A stretch of DNA of 20,070 nt from Plakobranchus ocellatus (lineage: Eukaryota > Mollusca > Gastropoda > Plakobranchidae), in contig BLXT01003772.1 in the NCBI GenBank assembly GCA_019648995.1, positions 1,701,542 through 1,721,611 on the forward strand, read 5' to 3'. The translations under genes were made by a program, and so were the position numbers. The notes under the pieces were generated by a model. It made no database searches, was not told the origin of the DNA, and saw only the letters and a list, made by a program, of their open reading frames with translations. Shown one piece after another: positions 9,025-19,536 of this stretch (position 1 is its first letter; each line of letters starts with the position of its first letter).

Positions 9025-10770
9025 ATGTTGTCAACACCGAGAACCAAAACCTTTTGCATCCTTATATATCTACATAGGACAGGAACATTAGAGCGGACCG
9101 TGGGCCGGAGTTTCCATAGATAGTAAAAGTTTACAAGAAGAGAGGGAAGTTATGCACATATTATTTTTTACTATCTCGAGTTTGAAAAATGAAAATAAAA
9201 AATTCATTGATAAAGCACATATTCTAAACTTTCACCAAGAGTTAGGGCCAGAAAACTTTACTTTTAATTTTATGGGCATAAAGTCTATTTTCCGCGCGCA
9301 TTCGTTTAAACTGAAAAGAGATAGCAAATAATGTCACTACTCAAAATTAGTAAAGAAGCTCCAATTCTAGGCTTTGCAAAACATGAGACATTTGTGGCTT
9401 AGGAATGAAGAGCTCGCCCTGAAACTAATGATCATGTGATCATAATATATATATATATCTCCAAGCCTTGCACTTTCGAGTGATAAATAATATGTATTAT
9501 ATATTATTTGCATGTATGTGTGGGCAGACAAAGCCCAAGAAAATCGGATGTCCCATATAACAGTTTTGAGAACGCATACTATTTAGGGTATTTTTGAACT
9601 CCAGTTTTGAACATGTTTGATTACTTATATTTTCAACAAAGCTTTTTTCAATGTTCATCACTAGAAAGTGCAACGATTGGAGACGAAAACTAATTGAATC
9701 GTTTTAAAGGACAAAAGGCCACTTTCAACTTATTCGCATTGTTTTCGAACAAATTTATTAACTGTCTTTGATTACAAACGACCAACTCATCCAAGATAGT
9801 AGTGGTAATACTAATTTGATGTAACTAACCCTGGAAACCTCGCGATCTTCCTATCAGCCTTAGCCACTAATATCTTTATGACTTGAAAATGACCCCAAGT
9901 TTGAGATCACAAAATTATCAACTGCGATGTATCCAGCAAAAGCAATCGGAAAAACTGAAAATCTGCTAACTCTGCCATTATGTCTTTTTACCCGGAGAAG
10001 GGAAGATCGTATTAGCTGTGAGGAATAATGAAAGGAATAAAATGGATATGAAGGAGAAACCCCTTTCTGCAAAGGTCAAATAATAATTTTGTTGGATTCA
10101 CATAAGACCTGGTCTCGATCCTTGGCTTTTTGAGAGTTATAAAAGATGCAATTAATAAGCATTGCCCAGATGTTTTTTTTTTTTTTTGTTTGTTTTTTTT
10201 TTTTTGCTTGTGTGTGTGTGTAAATTTTCTAAAATTATCAATAGAATATTTTGAAATTTGCAGCCGGGGAGCGTTACTCTCCATGAAACCCCATAACCCT
10301 ATTTCTTCAACAAATCATGATTCAAGTCTGTAGCTCCCTGCTGACCTCTCCAGAGTGTATATCCCACCTTCCGTTTGTGGCGAGCGCGCAGTCCGTGTGC
10401 TAAACTGCAACATCACTGCCTTCAATATCCGTACAAGATTTCTTCTTCGTTCAACGAGTGCTGTCTAACACTATGATCAATATTGATGTCTGGGTTGGAA
10501 AAAAATCTTCATAGATATTATCGAGTTTTTAATTTACAGGAATTTGAACATTTAACGCCTTGTCTTCCATAATGAATTGTTTTCTTCTCTTTAAAAAAAA
10601 AAAAAAAACTTTTCTTCATCTGTTGGTTGTTTTTCTTTTTTGATGTTGTTGTTGTTTTTTTGTTGTTTTTTTTTTTACGACTTTATGATTCCACATCGGC
10701 TCATGTAATTCGTTGTTGAAAGAGTCTGTTTTTATTCGCTGGTAAATTTAGTTTGGTTTTCTTCTAAATT
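9025..10770. other. AT-rich sequence without a supported gene
   Basis: No gene is supported. It has small palindromes at 9428-9443 and 9485-9509 around a short (TA)n (about 9445-9459), a pair of T-runs at about 10171-10205, an A-run at about 10592-10607 and a TTG/T-rich stretch at about 10641-10677. A slightly GC-richer part at about 10261-10440 shows no recognisable element. Confidence 0.55.
10763..10770. repeat. Left direct repeat flanking the plus-strand SINE
   Basis: TCTAAATT matches the copy at 10940-10947 exactly. It is short for a target-site duplication, so the assignment rests also on its placement right at the element ends. Confidence 0.55.
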
Positions 10771-10939
10771 AGCTTGGGGCATTGGTGTTACAGTAGCTAG
10801 CAAAACTGCCCTGATATCTACAAAGCTCCTGCTGTCGCGGGTTCGAGCCTCGGCACCGGCCCACTGGCCTGAGGATGGCCTGCAAGTCTGAGATCACCTT
10901 GTTGTGAACAGGCGTATACGGCAAAAAAAGTAAACCAAA
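10771..10939 (+). mobile_element. tRNA-derived SINE-like element, plus orientation
   Basis: A B box, GGTTCGAGCC, lies at 10840-10849, about 45 bp after an A-box-like CAGTAGCTAGC (about 10791-10801). It is preceded by a tRNA-like stretch including TGTCGCGG. The body of roughly 60 bp (GGCCTGAGGATGGCCTGCAA onward, ending near GTATACGGC) leads into an A-rich tail, AAAAAAAGTAAACCAAA. The flanking TCTAAATT repeats support insertion by target-primed reverse transcription. The body does not resemble that of the reverse SINE at 5761-6025, so this is a second family. It is not a tRNA gene, because the arms do not close into a cloverleaf. Confidence 0.72.
10840..10849 (+). promoter_or_regulatory. Pol III B box of the plus-strand SINE
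   Basis: GGTTCGAGCC matches the B-box/T-loop consensus GGTTCGANTC at all but one position. It is intact, but it does not show that the element is transcribed. Confidence 0.7.
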
Positions 10940-10947
10940 TCTAAATT
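10940..10947. repeat. Right direct repeat flanking the plus-strand SINE
   Basis: This is the second exact copy of TCTAAATT, lying immediately after the A-rich tail. Confidence 0.55.
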
Positions 10948-11767
10948 GATGCTTTTTTTTTTCGTCAAATCGTACATAAAATTAATTGAGTGGCTGTCAC
11001 ATATATACATGGGCATGTAGTGTGTAAATATTAAACATACCAAACTTGGTTGGCTGAAATAAGATTGTGTCGAATGAATTGACTTCATTAGAGTTTGTAC
11101 TGAACAAAGTTGAACAGAAAAAATGAAAACATGATTTACAGGCTTAGAAAATAAGGTTGTCGGTTTTAACTAAATGCGCCCGAATCAAACAAATTTTACA
11201 TGATTTTTTACAGGCCTGAGGGTGAATTAAATGCCAAATGTCGAAAAAGCGAACATTTATCACCCATTTTTTTTTTTTACTACTTCACCGAGTTTCAAAG
11301 CATTCATGAATACAGCAGTTGTTATTTTTATGACCGCCATGGAGGTTAAATAAGGTTGTCAACTACAGTATAACTTTGTCAGTTTCTAGATCGGTATAGT
11401 GCAAGGCCATCTGTGCCTCGACATTATTATTGCAAACAAAAATAACGATGTCTTTAATCATCCCCCCTCCCCCCACCACTCCACCCCCAAAACAATTCTA
11501 CTTAACATCTCATCAAAATTGTCCTTGAATAATGTGGAATATCAGTTAGCTGTTCATTCGTGTCAGCTCATTTTACCGCTGCTTCAGGCTGGAGACAAAA
11601 ATGCCAGGAGCGAACGAGTTTCAGGCACCGATAATTTAAAATAATAAATCTCACAAGCTGGACAACCACACCATCTGTGCTCCTAGAGTGGTTAGCACGC
11701 TTTCCCCTCTCTTTTCTGAATTTTCCATATCAGTAAAACCTCCTCGCCACAGCCTACAGACCAATTA
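10948..11767. other. AT-rich spacer without a supported gene
   Basis: No gene is supported. It includes a pyrimidine C-rich tract at 11462-11488. A short GTGGTTAGCACGC word near 11689-11701 resembles a tRNA A box, but no B box follows, so I do not call a SINE there. Confidence 0.55.
11462..11488 (-). other. C-rich tract, possible G-quadruplex on the minus strand
   Basis: On the minus strand this reads as G-runs of 5, 6 and 6 with GG pairs between them and short spacers, enough for a four-stranded G structure if one long run is split. It stands out in AT-rich surroundings. No gene or promoter nearby gives it context. Confidence 0.5.
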
Positions 11768-12032
11768 ACTGTCACGGACACCCCGTTAAGGCCATCTTTC
11801 AAGTTGAAAACGTTTGTTAGCCCTAGCCTAAAGTTAATGAACTCTCTCGTGCAGCTCCCAGACTAAAGCTGTTGTACCCCAGGGGGGCGTTCTTAAGGCT
11901 TGACCTCTAGAGGTCATGATTTACGCCTGGCGTCGATGGCCGTGGTTTCTAGCGGTCCCCGAGGTGCGATCCATTTCAAATAGGGCAAGATCTGGGGTGA
12001 TCATAATAAAGCTGGGTCACGTGATGGGAAAG
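11768..12032 (+). repeat. Unclassified dispersed repeat, copy 1
   Basis: It aligns in the same orientation with 15548-15843. Shared blocks in order are ACTGTCA..GACA.CCCG, AGTTAATGAA.T.TCTC, CTAAAGC, TTGACCTCT..AGGTCA, GATCCATT.CAAATAG and TGGGTCA..TGA..ATGG-like words. Overall divergence is substantial, with insertions and deletions. A perfect palindrome, TGACCTCTAGAGGTCA, sits at 11901-11916. I see no terminal inverted repeats and no coding frame. It could be an old SINE body, a non-autonomous DNA element or a segment of a larger transposon. Confidence 0.8.
11901..11916. promoter_or_regulatory. Palindrome TGACCT-N4-AGGTCA, nuclear-receptor-like everted repeat
   Basis: TGACCTCTAGAGGTCA is a perfect 16-bp palindrome made of two AGGTCA half-sites arranged as an everted repeat with four-base spacing. 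AGGTCA is the known half-site of many animal nuclear receptors. That it is bound is only an inference; in a repeat it may be a sequence coincidence. Confidence 0.35.
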
Positions 12033-15000
12033 GGGTCATTTAAGGAACCGAATCTTACGACTTTTAAAGACAGATTTGAATTTCAAAATTTAGTGAAAAC
12101 GAATCTTGTAAACATAATAGAGCAACCTCATTCTAGAAGAGGAACAAAAGTGTCACGGTCTTCCTTTCTCTGGATTACTATTTAACACCATGAATACGTA
12201 ACTGTAATAAAAAAAACAAGGTTTTCTTTTCAATCAAATATCATAAGATTTGTTATTCAACCTCATTTCAACAATCAGATTTTTTTGTATGTTTACTCCA
12301 GATGAATATAAAGTTCTAATTTTTTAATGTTGGTTTGTAATTGTTTGCTTTTCTTTGTTTTTGTTTTTGATTTTGTTCTTGGCTTTCTGGGAAATCGGAC
12401 ATTGCTGACGAACGAATCCGAATTTAGGTTTGTGGATTCTTGTGTTATAAAATTGATTGAACAGTTTTCATGAAAATTTTGTTAATGGAATAACGAATAT
12501 CAATTTGGTTACAGCTCTTTCGGGCGTTGGAGATTTAATGTTAGTGTACAGAGGAGCGGGAAAAGGACAGGGAGTCGAAGGGGATGCCGTCTGATATGGT
12601 AAGGTGAGTGTAGAGTGGACGCAGAGTGAAGAAAATGGGAAGGAGGAAAGAGGAAGGAGAAGAAGAAAAGTAATAACATTTGCATGAATTAAAATCAGTA
12701 CGGAATTCTATTTAAAATCAAGGTTGGCACGAAAGTTGGGTACAATTATTATTATTCCAGTGGCATTGAAATTTGTGTAATTGGTATTATTGTGCTTCGT
12801 CATTTCGAGACAAACGCGTTGTCTCATTGTTTAATTAGTTACATGCAGAGTTTTTAGAACCGTGTATTCATAAATTCAGAACGTCTATACCTTGGCTCCA
12901 TTCAATTTTGCAAGCTTTGAGATCGGTATCTTTGCAATGCGTATGAAATCTAAAATGAATATAGAGAGGATATATAAAAGGTCGTCACAAAAACAAATAA
13001 ATGTCTGCAGCTGAAAAATCCAGGGACTGGATATGGTGGATTCTTAAACCGATATAAAAGTGAGTAGTTGGAAACTGCTTTATTCAGCTGACTATAAGTG
13101 GCTTTCTGCGCTGAAGAAAAGGGTTGGCTGCAAACCTAGTACTTACGGTCATCAAACAGTTGTTTGCAGAATTGACCAGACATTGACTATCACCAAAACG
13201 TTTTACATAATGACGCATTTTCACAGGGCACTTTTAAAATTTTTTTTTTTTTGTAATTGTTTAGGGCGATCGACTTACAGATTACAATAATAGACCTTAC
13301 TCTGACCAACCAAAGCATTATTTTTGGTTGAAATAAAAGTTTTCGTGTTCGAATTAGCGGATCAGAATCGTTTTTAGATTACACTTCCCTTTGTTTATTT
13401 AGCTCGACAGAATTATTTCAGATTACAGCGATTGTTATTGTCCTTAACTATGATCAGAAAAAATAATAAGTGTCTTGTCCTTTTAATCCTATAAACTCCG
13501 TTTCAATTGGTGTTTAACCAAAGCAACTACATTTTCTCTGTTTGGTGTTTTAAAACTGCTTCAAAATAATTTTCTTTTTCCAATTCTAAAGCATTTAGTT
13601 CAAAGTCATATTGTGTCTTTTAGCCACATGTATAAAAACGAAGGCACATTTAAGAAATTTCGTGTTCTCCTGAAGAGAAAATATTAAATTGCTACTTTAG
13701 TCTTTAATAACTACATTATTTTATTTTGTGATAGATAGATAGAAAGATAAGAGACAACAGGTCTACAGAGTGTGTCATTTTTATTATAGACAAATGAAAA
13801 CTATTCACTGTTTCTTTTACAAAACAATATTACAACCTTTTCAATATTGGATTCATTTCTATTCGCTGTTTCTTATTAATGAAAACAAAATCTAGGAGAT
13901 TACTCCATTTGCCGGTGTTGGTGTCGCCCGAACCAATTCCTTGATGGATGAGTAGTTGATCAAACTAAGTCAGGATATTTGTCTGGATAGTCTGATCTCA
14001 GTAGCTAGAGACTGGTGCAGTTTTCAAGAAAATAGCTGTGAGAAAATTACTGTGTAAGATTGGTTTTGGAAAACGCAATATTATTTCTCACGTCTGAATT
14101 CTTCTTCTTTATGTATGTATGTATATATAATACATAAATATACATAAAACATGAAAATATGATCTTTAACAAGGATAGGATTTGGTCTTCCTTTAGGTCT
14201 ATATAATGTTGAAGAGACTTCATAGATTAAAACTGATGCTCGACACTATTTTATTTTTTTAAGTGCAATCAATAATATTATTATTCATGTCTACTCGTGC
14301 AGTCTTTTATAATCTGGTATTCTTATAGTCAGATAAATAACCTGATCAATGAATGAAACCTTGCAAAATGCAAATGCTGATTAGAAAGGACTCGTTAAAG
14401 AATCTCAGAATTTCTCGAACAATTAAAATATCAAAGTATTTAATAGGTAAAAAGACCGTACAATCTAAGATTTGGAAACGCTTCGAACAAAATCATAATT
14501 ATTTATGCTTGCTCACGTCTGTGACAATGTAGAAAGTTTTTGTCTCCAAGAATTTAAAACTATCTTATTTTGTTCAAATTTCATCTCTTTCCAGAAGATT
14601 TTTATCTTGGTTTGAAAGCATGTATCCTGCTTTTATAAGGTTTTCTTAATAGTGGTTGCCAAAGAGAATCGCTGAGTACAGATTTAACCCTGCAGTTGAA
14701 CAGGTCAGTCTTCTTTCCAGCTGAAGCCTTTTATTTATAACAAAATGGAGTGAGTGAACAATTAAGTGGCAATTCCATGAGGTGGGTTGACTTTTTTTTA
14801 ATAAATAAAATTAGTTATTTTGCATTCCTAATAGACGCCTGGTCTTCTAAATCAAACTGCCCTTTCCATGATAATATTTTCCTGTATTCCACAAGTATTG
14901 AGGATTATGATATTAAAACATTTCAATAACTTCCTAAAAATCTTAAAGAATACAATTTACTATAACTTCATAATTGTCTATTTCATTTGAAGAGGATTCT

Positions 15001-15547
15001 ACGTAATGGTATTTTATCCTAAGTTTTTATTGTTATTCAAGGGAATAATGACATGCCCCCATGCTGATACTTTATTCTTTTAACTAAATGTTATTGATTT
15101 ATCTAGTATCACAAAAATTGTCAAAATTATTCTACGATGGAACCTTCCTTTTTCTTTCTGTGATAGCAAATCCATCCTGAAGTTTTGAAGTTCACTTAGG
15201 TCTCACGTACGCGCTCATATTCATAGTTCAAATGCTATAGGTATATGAGCATTACAATAAAAGCTACTCTGTGTCATATAAACCTTTCATTTTTCCTTGG
15301 TCCATTCTTATGTAAACGTTTATGCATTTAACATCAAAGTTTGAGTGAGGGTGATGGAATTGTAACGAGTCCTGGGAACACATCTTCTCCATACTGCCTT
15401 GATCATAACATTTCTTTGGTGAATTCAATTTTTACGTAGTTTAACTACTCTTCGTCATATCAATATTCTTTACCGGCAAGACAACACACTAAGAACAAAT
15501 GGATCAAAGCAAAAGAAAACCCGGCGGAACTGCTCACAGCTGAAGGG
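12033..15547. other. 3.5 kb AT-rich sequence without a supported gene
   Basis: Nothing gene-like is supported. It contains a purine-rich stretch at about 12546-12672, a short GATA run at about 13732-13745, a TATG/TATA stretch at about 14111-14130, and T-rich runs such as 13240-13251. An open frame at 13060-13290 has 76 residues with no recognisable motif and ends in a T-run. Confidence 0.6.
12546..12672 (+). repeat. Purine-rich stretch
   Basis: The plus strand is dominated by G and A in irregular GGGAAA, GAGTG and AAGGAGGAAAG words. It resembles the purine-rich stretch near 1797-1960 in character but shows no clear alignment with it. Confidence 0.5.
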
Positions 15548-15843
15548 ACTGTCAGAGACATCCCGCTTAAGCCATTTTTCATGCTCAAAGTTTTCAGACT
15601 CTTAACGCTCGAAAGTTTTAGATTTTGGAGTTAATGAATTTCTCTCGCTGTCGTGACCACAAAGTCCACAACCTGCTAAAGCCGGATCACGCTGGGGATT
15701 AGTTTGATTTGACCTCTGCAGGTCACGGTTGGCGCATGGTTCTGATGGTGGGGCTTCCGGGTTTTCCCCAGGGGGTGATCCATTGCAAATAGAGCGGGTC
15801 GGGGGCACCGTCATCAAATCTGGGTCAGATGAGAATGGAAAAG
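15548..15843 (+). repeat. Unclassified dispersed repeat, copy 2
   Basis: It is the partner of 11768-12032 on the same strand, about 3.8 kb away and roughly 30 bp longer because of insertions around 15745-15775 and 15800-15815. Similarity may extend a little left to about 15515 and right to about 15885. The shared core GATCCATT.CAAATAG lies at about 15777-15792. The minus-strand frame at 15602-15817 is probably incidental, since copy 1 does not preserve it. Confidence 0.8.
15710..15725. promoter_or_regulatory. Second TGACCT-N4-AGGTCA, nuclear-receptor-like everted repeat
   Basis: TGACCTCTGCAGGTCA keeps both AGGTCA half-sites and the four-base spacing, although the central bases differ from copy 1 (CTGC against CTAG). 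Its retention in both diverged repeat copies is seen directly; binding is inferred. Confidence 0.35.
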
Positions 15844-16093
15844 AAAAACAAGTTTCCTTTCAGAGGAATCTAGACGCAAAGATTTTAAGATGTTGAAGAT
15901 AAGGCCTTAATGAAGTTTGAAAGTTAAAGGGAAAAAAATCATTCATTTGAAAACCTGTATCTACATACTAAATTCTTTCATACACTAAGCTAAGAAAATT
16001 AAAATTGTAATGTTCACGATAAATGCGCATATTACGGGAAAAAAGACTTGACTGACCCATATGGACACACTTTTGAAGAGAGGTCTCGGAAAA

Positions 16094-16098
<5 letters not shown>

Positions 16099-16178
<80 letters not shown>
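16099..16178. repeat. (TA)40 microsatellite
   Basis: 80 bp of uninterrupted TA, preceded by an A-run and followed by CGGCCCTGAGG. It yields Tyr-Ile repeats in frames on both strands, which are artefacts. Perfect TA arrays of this length can extrude a cruciform and are prone to length errors in sequencing. Confidence 0.98.
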
Positions 16179-16179
<1 letters not shown>

Positions 16180-17105
16180 GGCCCTGAGGCAGCGAAAAGT
16201 TAATGAATTTAGGGCAGAAAATTTGGTCTTTAATACATTGTGTAGTAAAACGAAAATCCGAGTACTTGTGAAAATTTGTCCACCATCATGATACTTTTTG
16301 TCCTGCATCATATGTGCAAGTTTTTAGTCATGTATTTTGCAACCAAACTTATGTGAACGGCGCTCTTTCACCTAACTTAAAATTCAAGGCATGGAAAACT
16401 GTAAGTATATCTAGACAAATACTTTTCAGAAATAAAATTATGCAAAGTTTACTAAGTGGACAAAATCGTATGTGCAACAGTCCCGACCTTCTGTTAAAGT
16501 CTCATATATAAACAAAATCAGCTAGATAGATTTAATTTCCGCTTAAAGAGGAGAGCAGATCGTGGTTCAACATTCTATTATTAATCTTTCTGGTTAAAAT
16601 TTGATTGAGCGCAGAGTCGAGTCGTACGTACAGGGTTTCTTGAAAAGAGATGCATGTCGTCGCATGAGGCCACAACTTAGACTTAGTACTGTCAAAGTGC
16701 ATATTCACACTACATACATTCCACTGCCGATGCCCTGTTGTAAGCGCCATAACTGTGTCAGCTGCTGTTGTTTGATGAGGCAGAGTGGACGTCATAGTGC
16801 CACTCCATCATTTGTTCTGAAGACTACAAGGTTTAGAAATGAGATCCGTCCGCGAAGATTTAGAAAGAATAAGCCGTACGTCCAAAATCGCAGTTAAAAT
16901 TTGAGTTTTTTGAAATTTGAAAAATTGTATTTTGAAAATTCCGGCATATTTCAGCAAGTCAAAGTGGCAGTAATGGATGGATAAAATTTTCAAAATTGTT
17001 GCGATGCACACAGTTGGTTGTGTCACCAGATCCAAACTGAGGATGGAACAAGCAGCGTCTCACCTGGATGATGGCCATATCCAAGGGAGAGGTTCTCCGA
17101 CTCTC

Positions 17106-17129
17106 AGACTCATAGACTCATAGATTCAT
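17106..17129 (+). repeat. Short tandem repeat, 8-bp unit, three copies
   Basis: AGACTCAT occurs twice head to tail at 17106-17121, followed by AGATTCAT at 17122-17129 with a single change. It is a small local slippage duplication with no visible role. Confidence 0.85.
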
Positions 17130-19517
17130 AAGAAAAACCACGAGTGCAGAGATTGAAAATTGATAAACAATAGGTGATAAACAAATGGAGCACTCAATTT
17201 TTACATTCGCCTCCAGCCACTGTAGCAGTTGAGGATATCAATCTTCTATCTGTACGGATGGCTACAGGCTCACTTCCCTGAAGACTTCGGCTTCCTTTTC
17301 CCTTCCTAAATTTCCCTCATCTAAACCATCACATGCCTACAAAGAGAAGTACATTGCATCGATTCGAATTTTCGATAAATCCATAATCTATCCCCAGCTC
17401 TTTCTAGGTGTAACTTGAAGACAATCTTCGGGGTTCCAAATGTACTATTGAAATGTGAACAATAATGCGAGTGCGTTTGCAGAAAATCCATCAGAAACTA
17501 TTTCAGACCCTCAGGCTCCTTTCCTTCTCCCTTTCTTGCCCTTTTTCAGGAATTATTTTCACTGTAACCGACTCCCGCAACGGTCCTCTTGCAACGTTAT
17601 TATTTTACCTGCTATTCAGACCTGTTGTAGGAAAACACCTCACAATCATTAAATTTCTTTCCACTTACTTCTAATACTATTTTATAAACAATGATCTTCT
17701 TGAATCCTCTTCTCTCTTCTCTATAGGCACAGCATATTCAATCATGTTCTTTACGTAGACTCATCTGCTAATCCGACAGTCTCCACGCATTAAAGCGTTT
17801 ATTCATGTGCTTCCATGCGATTTTTGCCACCCAGTCTTTTTTTTATATATATATTCAACTCGCCAAATTTCAGATAAGACGGTGAAAAAAGCTACTACAA
17901 CAATTATGATCTCAGAATGAGAGTACTTGCGTTTAATGAAATTGTAATGAAGAGTTTTGGGAATATAAAACAGCAAAGAACTACTGCATGTGAGTTGAAC
18001 AGTCTAACGATTGAGAGAAGTGAAAGAAGATGATGAGGACTAAATCCTACCACTTAGCCTAAGACTAAAGACTGGGAAATTTTCTTCAATTACTTCTATT
18101 TTCAAATGGAATAACATACTTAAGTTAGGATTGAACGTTCCTATTTTGAATTTCAAGCTCTTTATAATAATAAAGTTGGTAGCAAGTTTCCTTACTTAGC
18201 AATATTATATAACTATAATTTCAAATAAAAACAGGAAAAAGTCTCGTATTGGATGTGTAAATAATTATCCCAGACGTAGATCTATAACGTAAAGAATTTT
18301 AAATCGTTGAGGTCAAATGAAGGACCAAACTCTTAGTTTCCCATATAATCGCACCCTCTGTGATTATTATCTAGAATTTATTTGAACAGTAAGGAGACCA
18401 TCTCTCATATTGAGGACCGTAACCTTAGTTTGATTTGCTCTAGTTTAAAAAGGAAAAAAATAATGCACCTTTCCGTGGCGTCTGTCTTATTATCCAAGCG
18501 CAATTTCTTCGCTATAAGAATGATTGATGTAAGAATGGAATCCAATTTCTGTGCACAAAACACCCGGAGTCATTGGTAGCTGAAAATAAATGACTTATCT
18601 TGCTGGGATACTGGTTGTCTCAAAACACAATCAATTTCCCTTGCTGTATTGAAGTTGTGGAGTAAAGACAGAAAGGTTAGACTAAAAAATAACCCAAGCT
18701 TTATGATATTGGAAAGTCGGCGTAGAATTACAACAACAAAAAAAAAAGAAGGAGAAGAAAATGAAAACAAAACAAAAAAGTGTCCAACAAACAAAATCAT
18801 TTATCTTCGGGGCTCTACATTTTGAGTTAACCATAAAAAAACAATTGGGTTGAGGTATTAAAAACATCTAGCCATTTTTTTGTTTTATTTTTGGCTTTTA
18901 ATATCAAGCTTAAAGCTATTAATTATTCTCGTCTGGCTGGGGCCATCAGAATCAGTTTTGGAATTGTTTCTTCGTTTTTTTTTTTTCACCTGCCATTATT
19001 GAGCCATAGACGATAGATTTCCCTGCGCTTTCGCGGTATAATATAATTTTATTGCATGCTGGTCTAATTTTCAAAGCCACACTTTATTGATGCGTTTTAC
19101 GTTCAGGCAATGCCTTTAATTGAATGGTTAGAAAACTCGCTTCAAAAGCCCATAAACAAAAACGTCAATTTATGTAAGAGCAGAGTAAAAATTGTTGTAG
19201 GATTTTAAAAATATACATCGTTGTGTTTTGTTTTTCATGGCATAGTCTCTTTTCTCTTACTGGTAAAAGCAAAGCAAAGCTTTGCCTTGTTTTGGGTTTG
19301 TTTGTTTTTTTTTAATGTCGTTGAAGAATGCTGCAACTAAACAATATTTATGACATTAAGAATGCAATATAAATTGACATTTTAGGGTAAAGTTACACCA
19401 ATGAATAAAATTGAATATTATGACTTTTTTTTTTTTACCAGTTTAAAACAGAAGAGAAGCTACCATCGCTTTTCAACATATCACAAGAAAAAGCTATTCA
19501 TATTCCGAAAGTGCGCT

Positions 19518-19536
19518 CCCCCCCCCCCCCCTCCCC
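19518..19536. repeat. Poly-C run (C14 T C4-5)
   Basis: A run of about 14 C is followed by T and about five more C. On the minus strand it is a long G-run that can form G-quadruplex structure. Homopolymer G/C of this length is rare in AT-rich DNA and is also a place where base counts may be wrong. Confidence 0.9.

Noticed and set aside
10785..10860. Possible tRNA gene on the plus strand
   Set aside because: Only the T-arm/B box is convincing. The other arms do not fold, and the element has a SINE-type body and A-rich tail.
11149..11360. Repeated 13-mer AAATAAGGTTGTC at 11149-11161 and 11348-11360
   Set aside because: A 13-bp AT-biased match is expected by chance at this window size, and the flanks do not align.
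11680..11705. GTGGTTAGCACGC as the A box of a third SINE
   Set aside because: No B box follows within the expected 30-60 bp, so the match is too short to count.
15985..16311. Minus-strand open frame of 108 residues with Tyr-Ile repeats, the longest in the window
   Set aside because: About 27 residues come from the (TA)40 tract, which reads without stops in this frame. The flanks are short and unremarkable.
16601..16897. Arg- and Cys-rich 98-residue plus-strand frame as a small gene
   Set aside because: There is no recognisable domain, no signal peptide, no good splice context, and an equally open frame lies on the other strand. Composition alone explains it.
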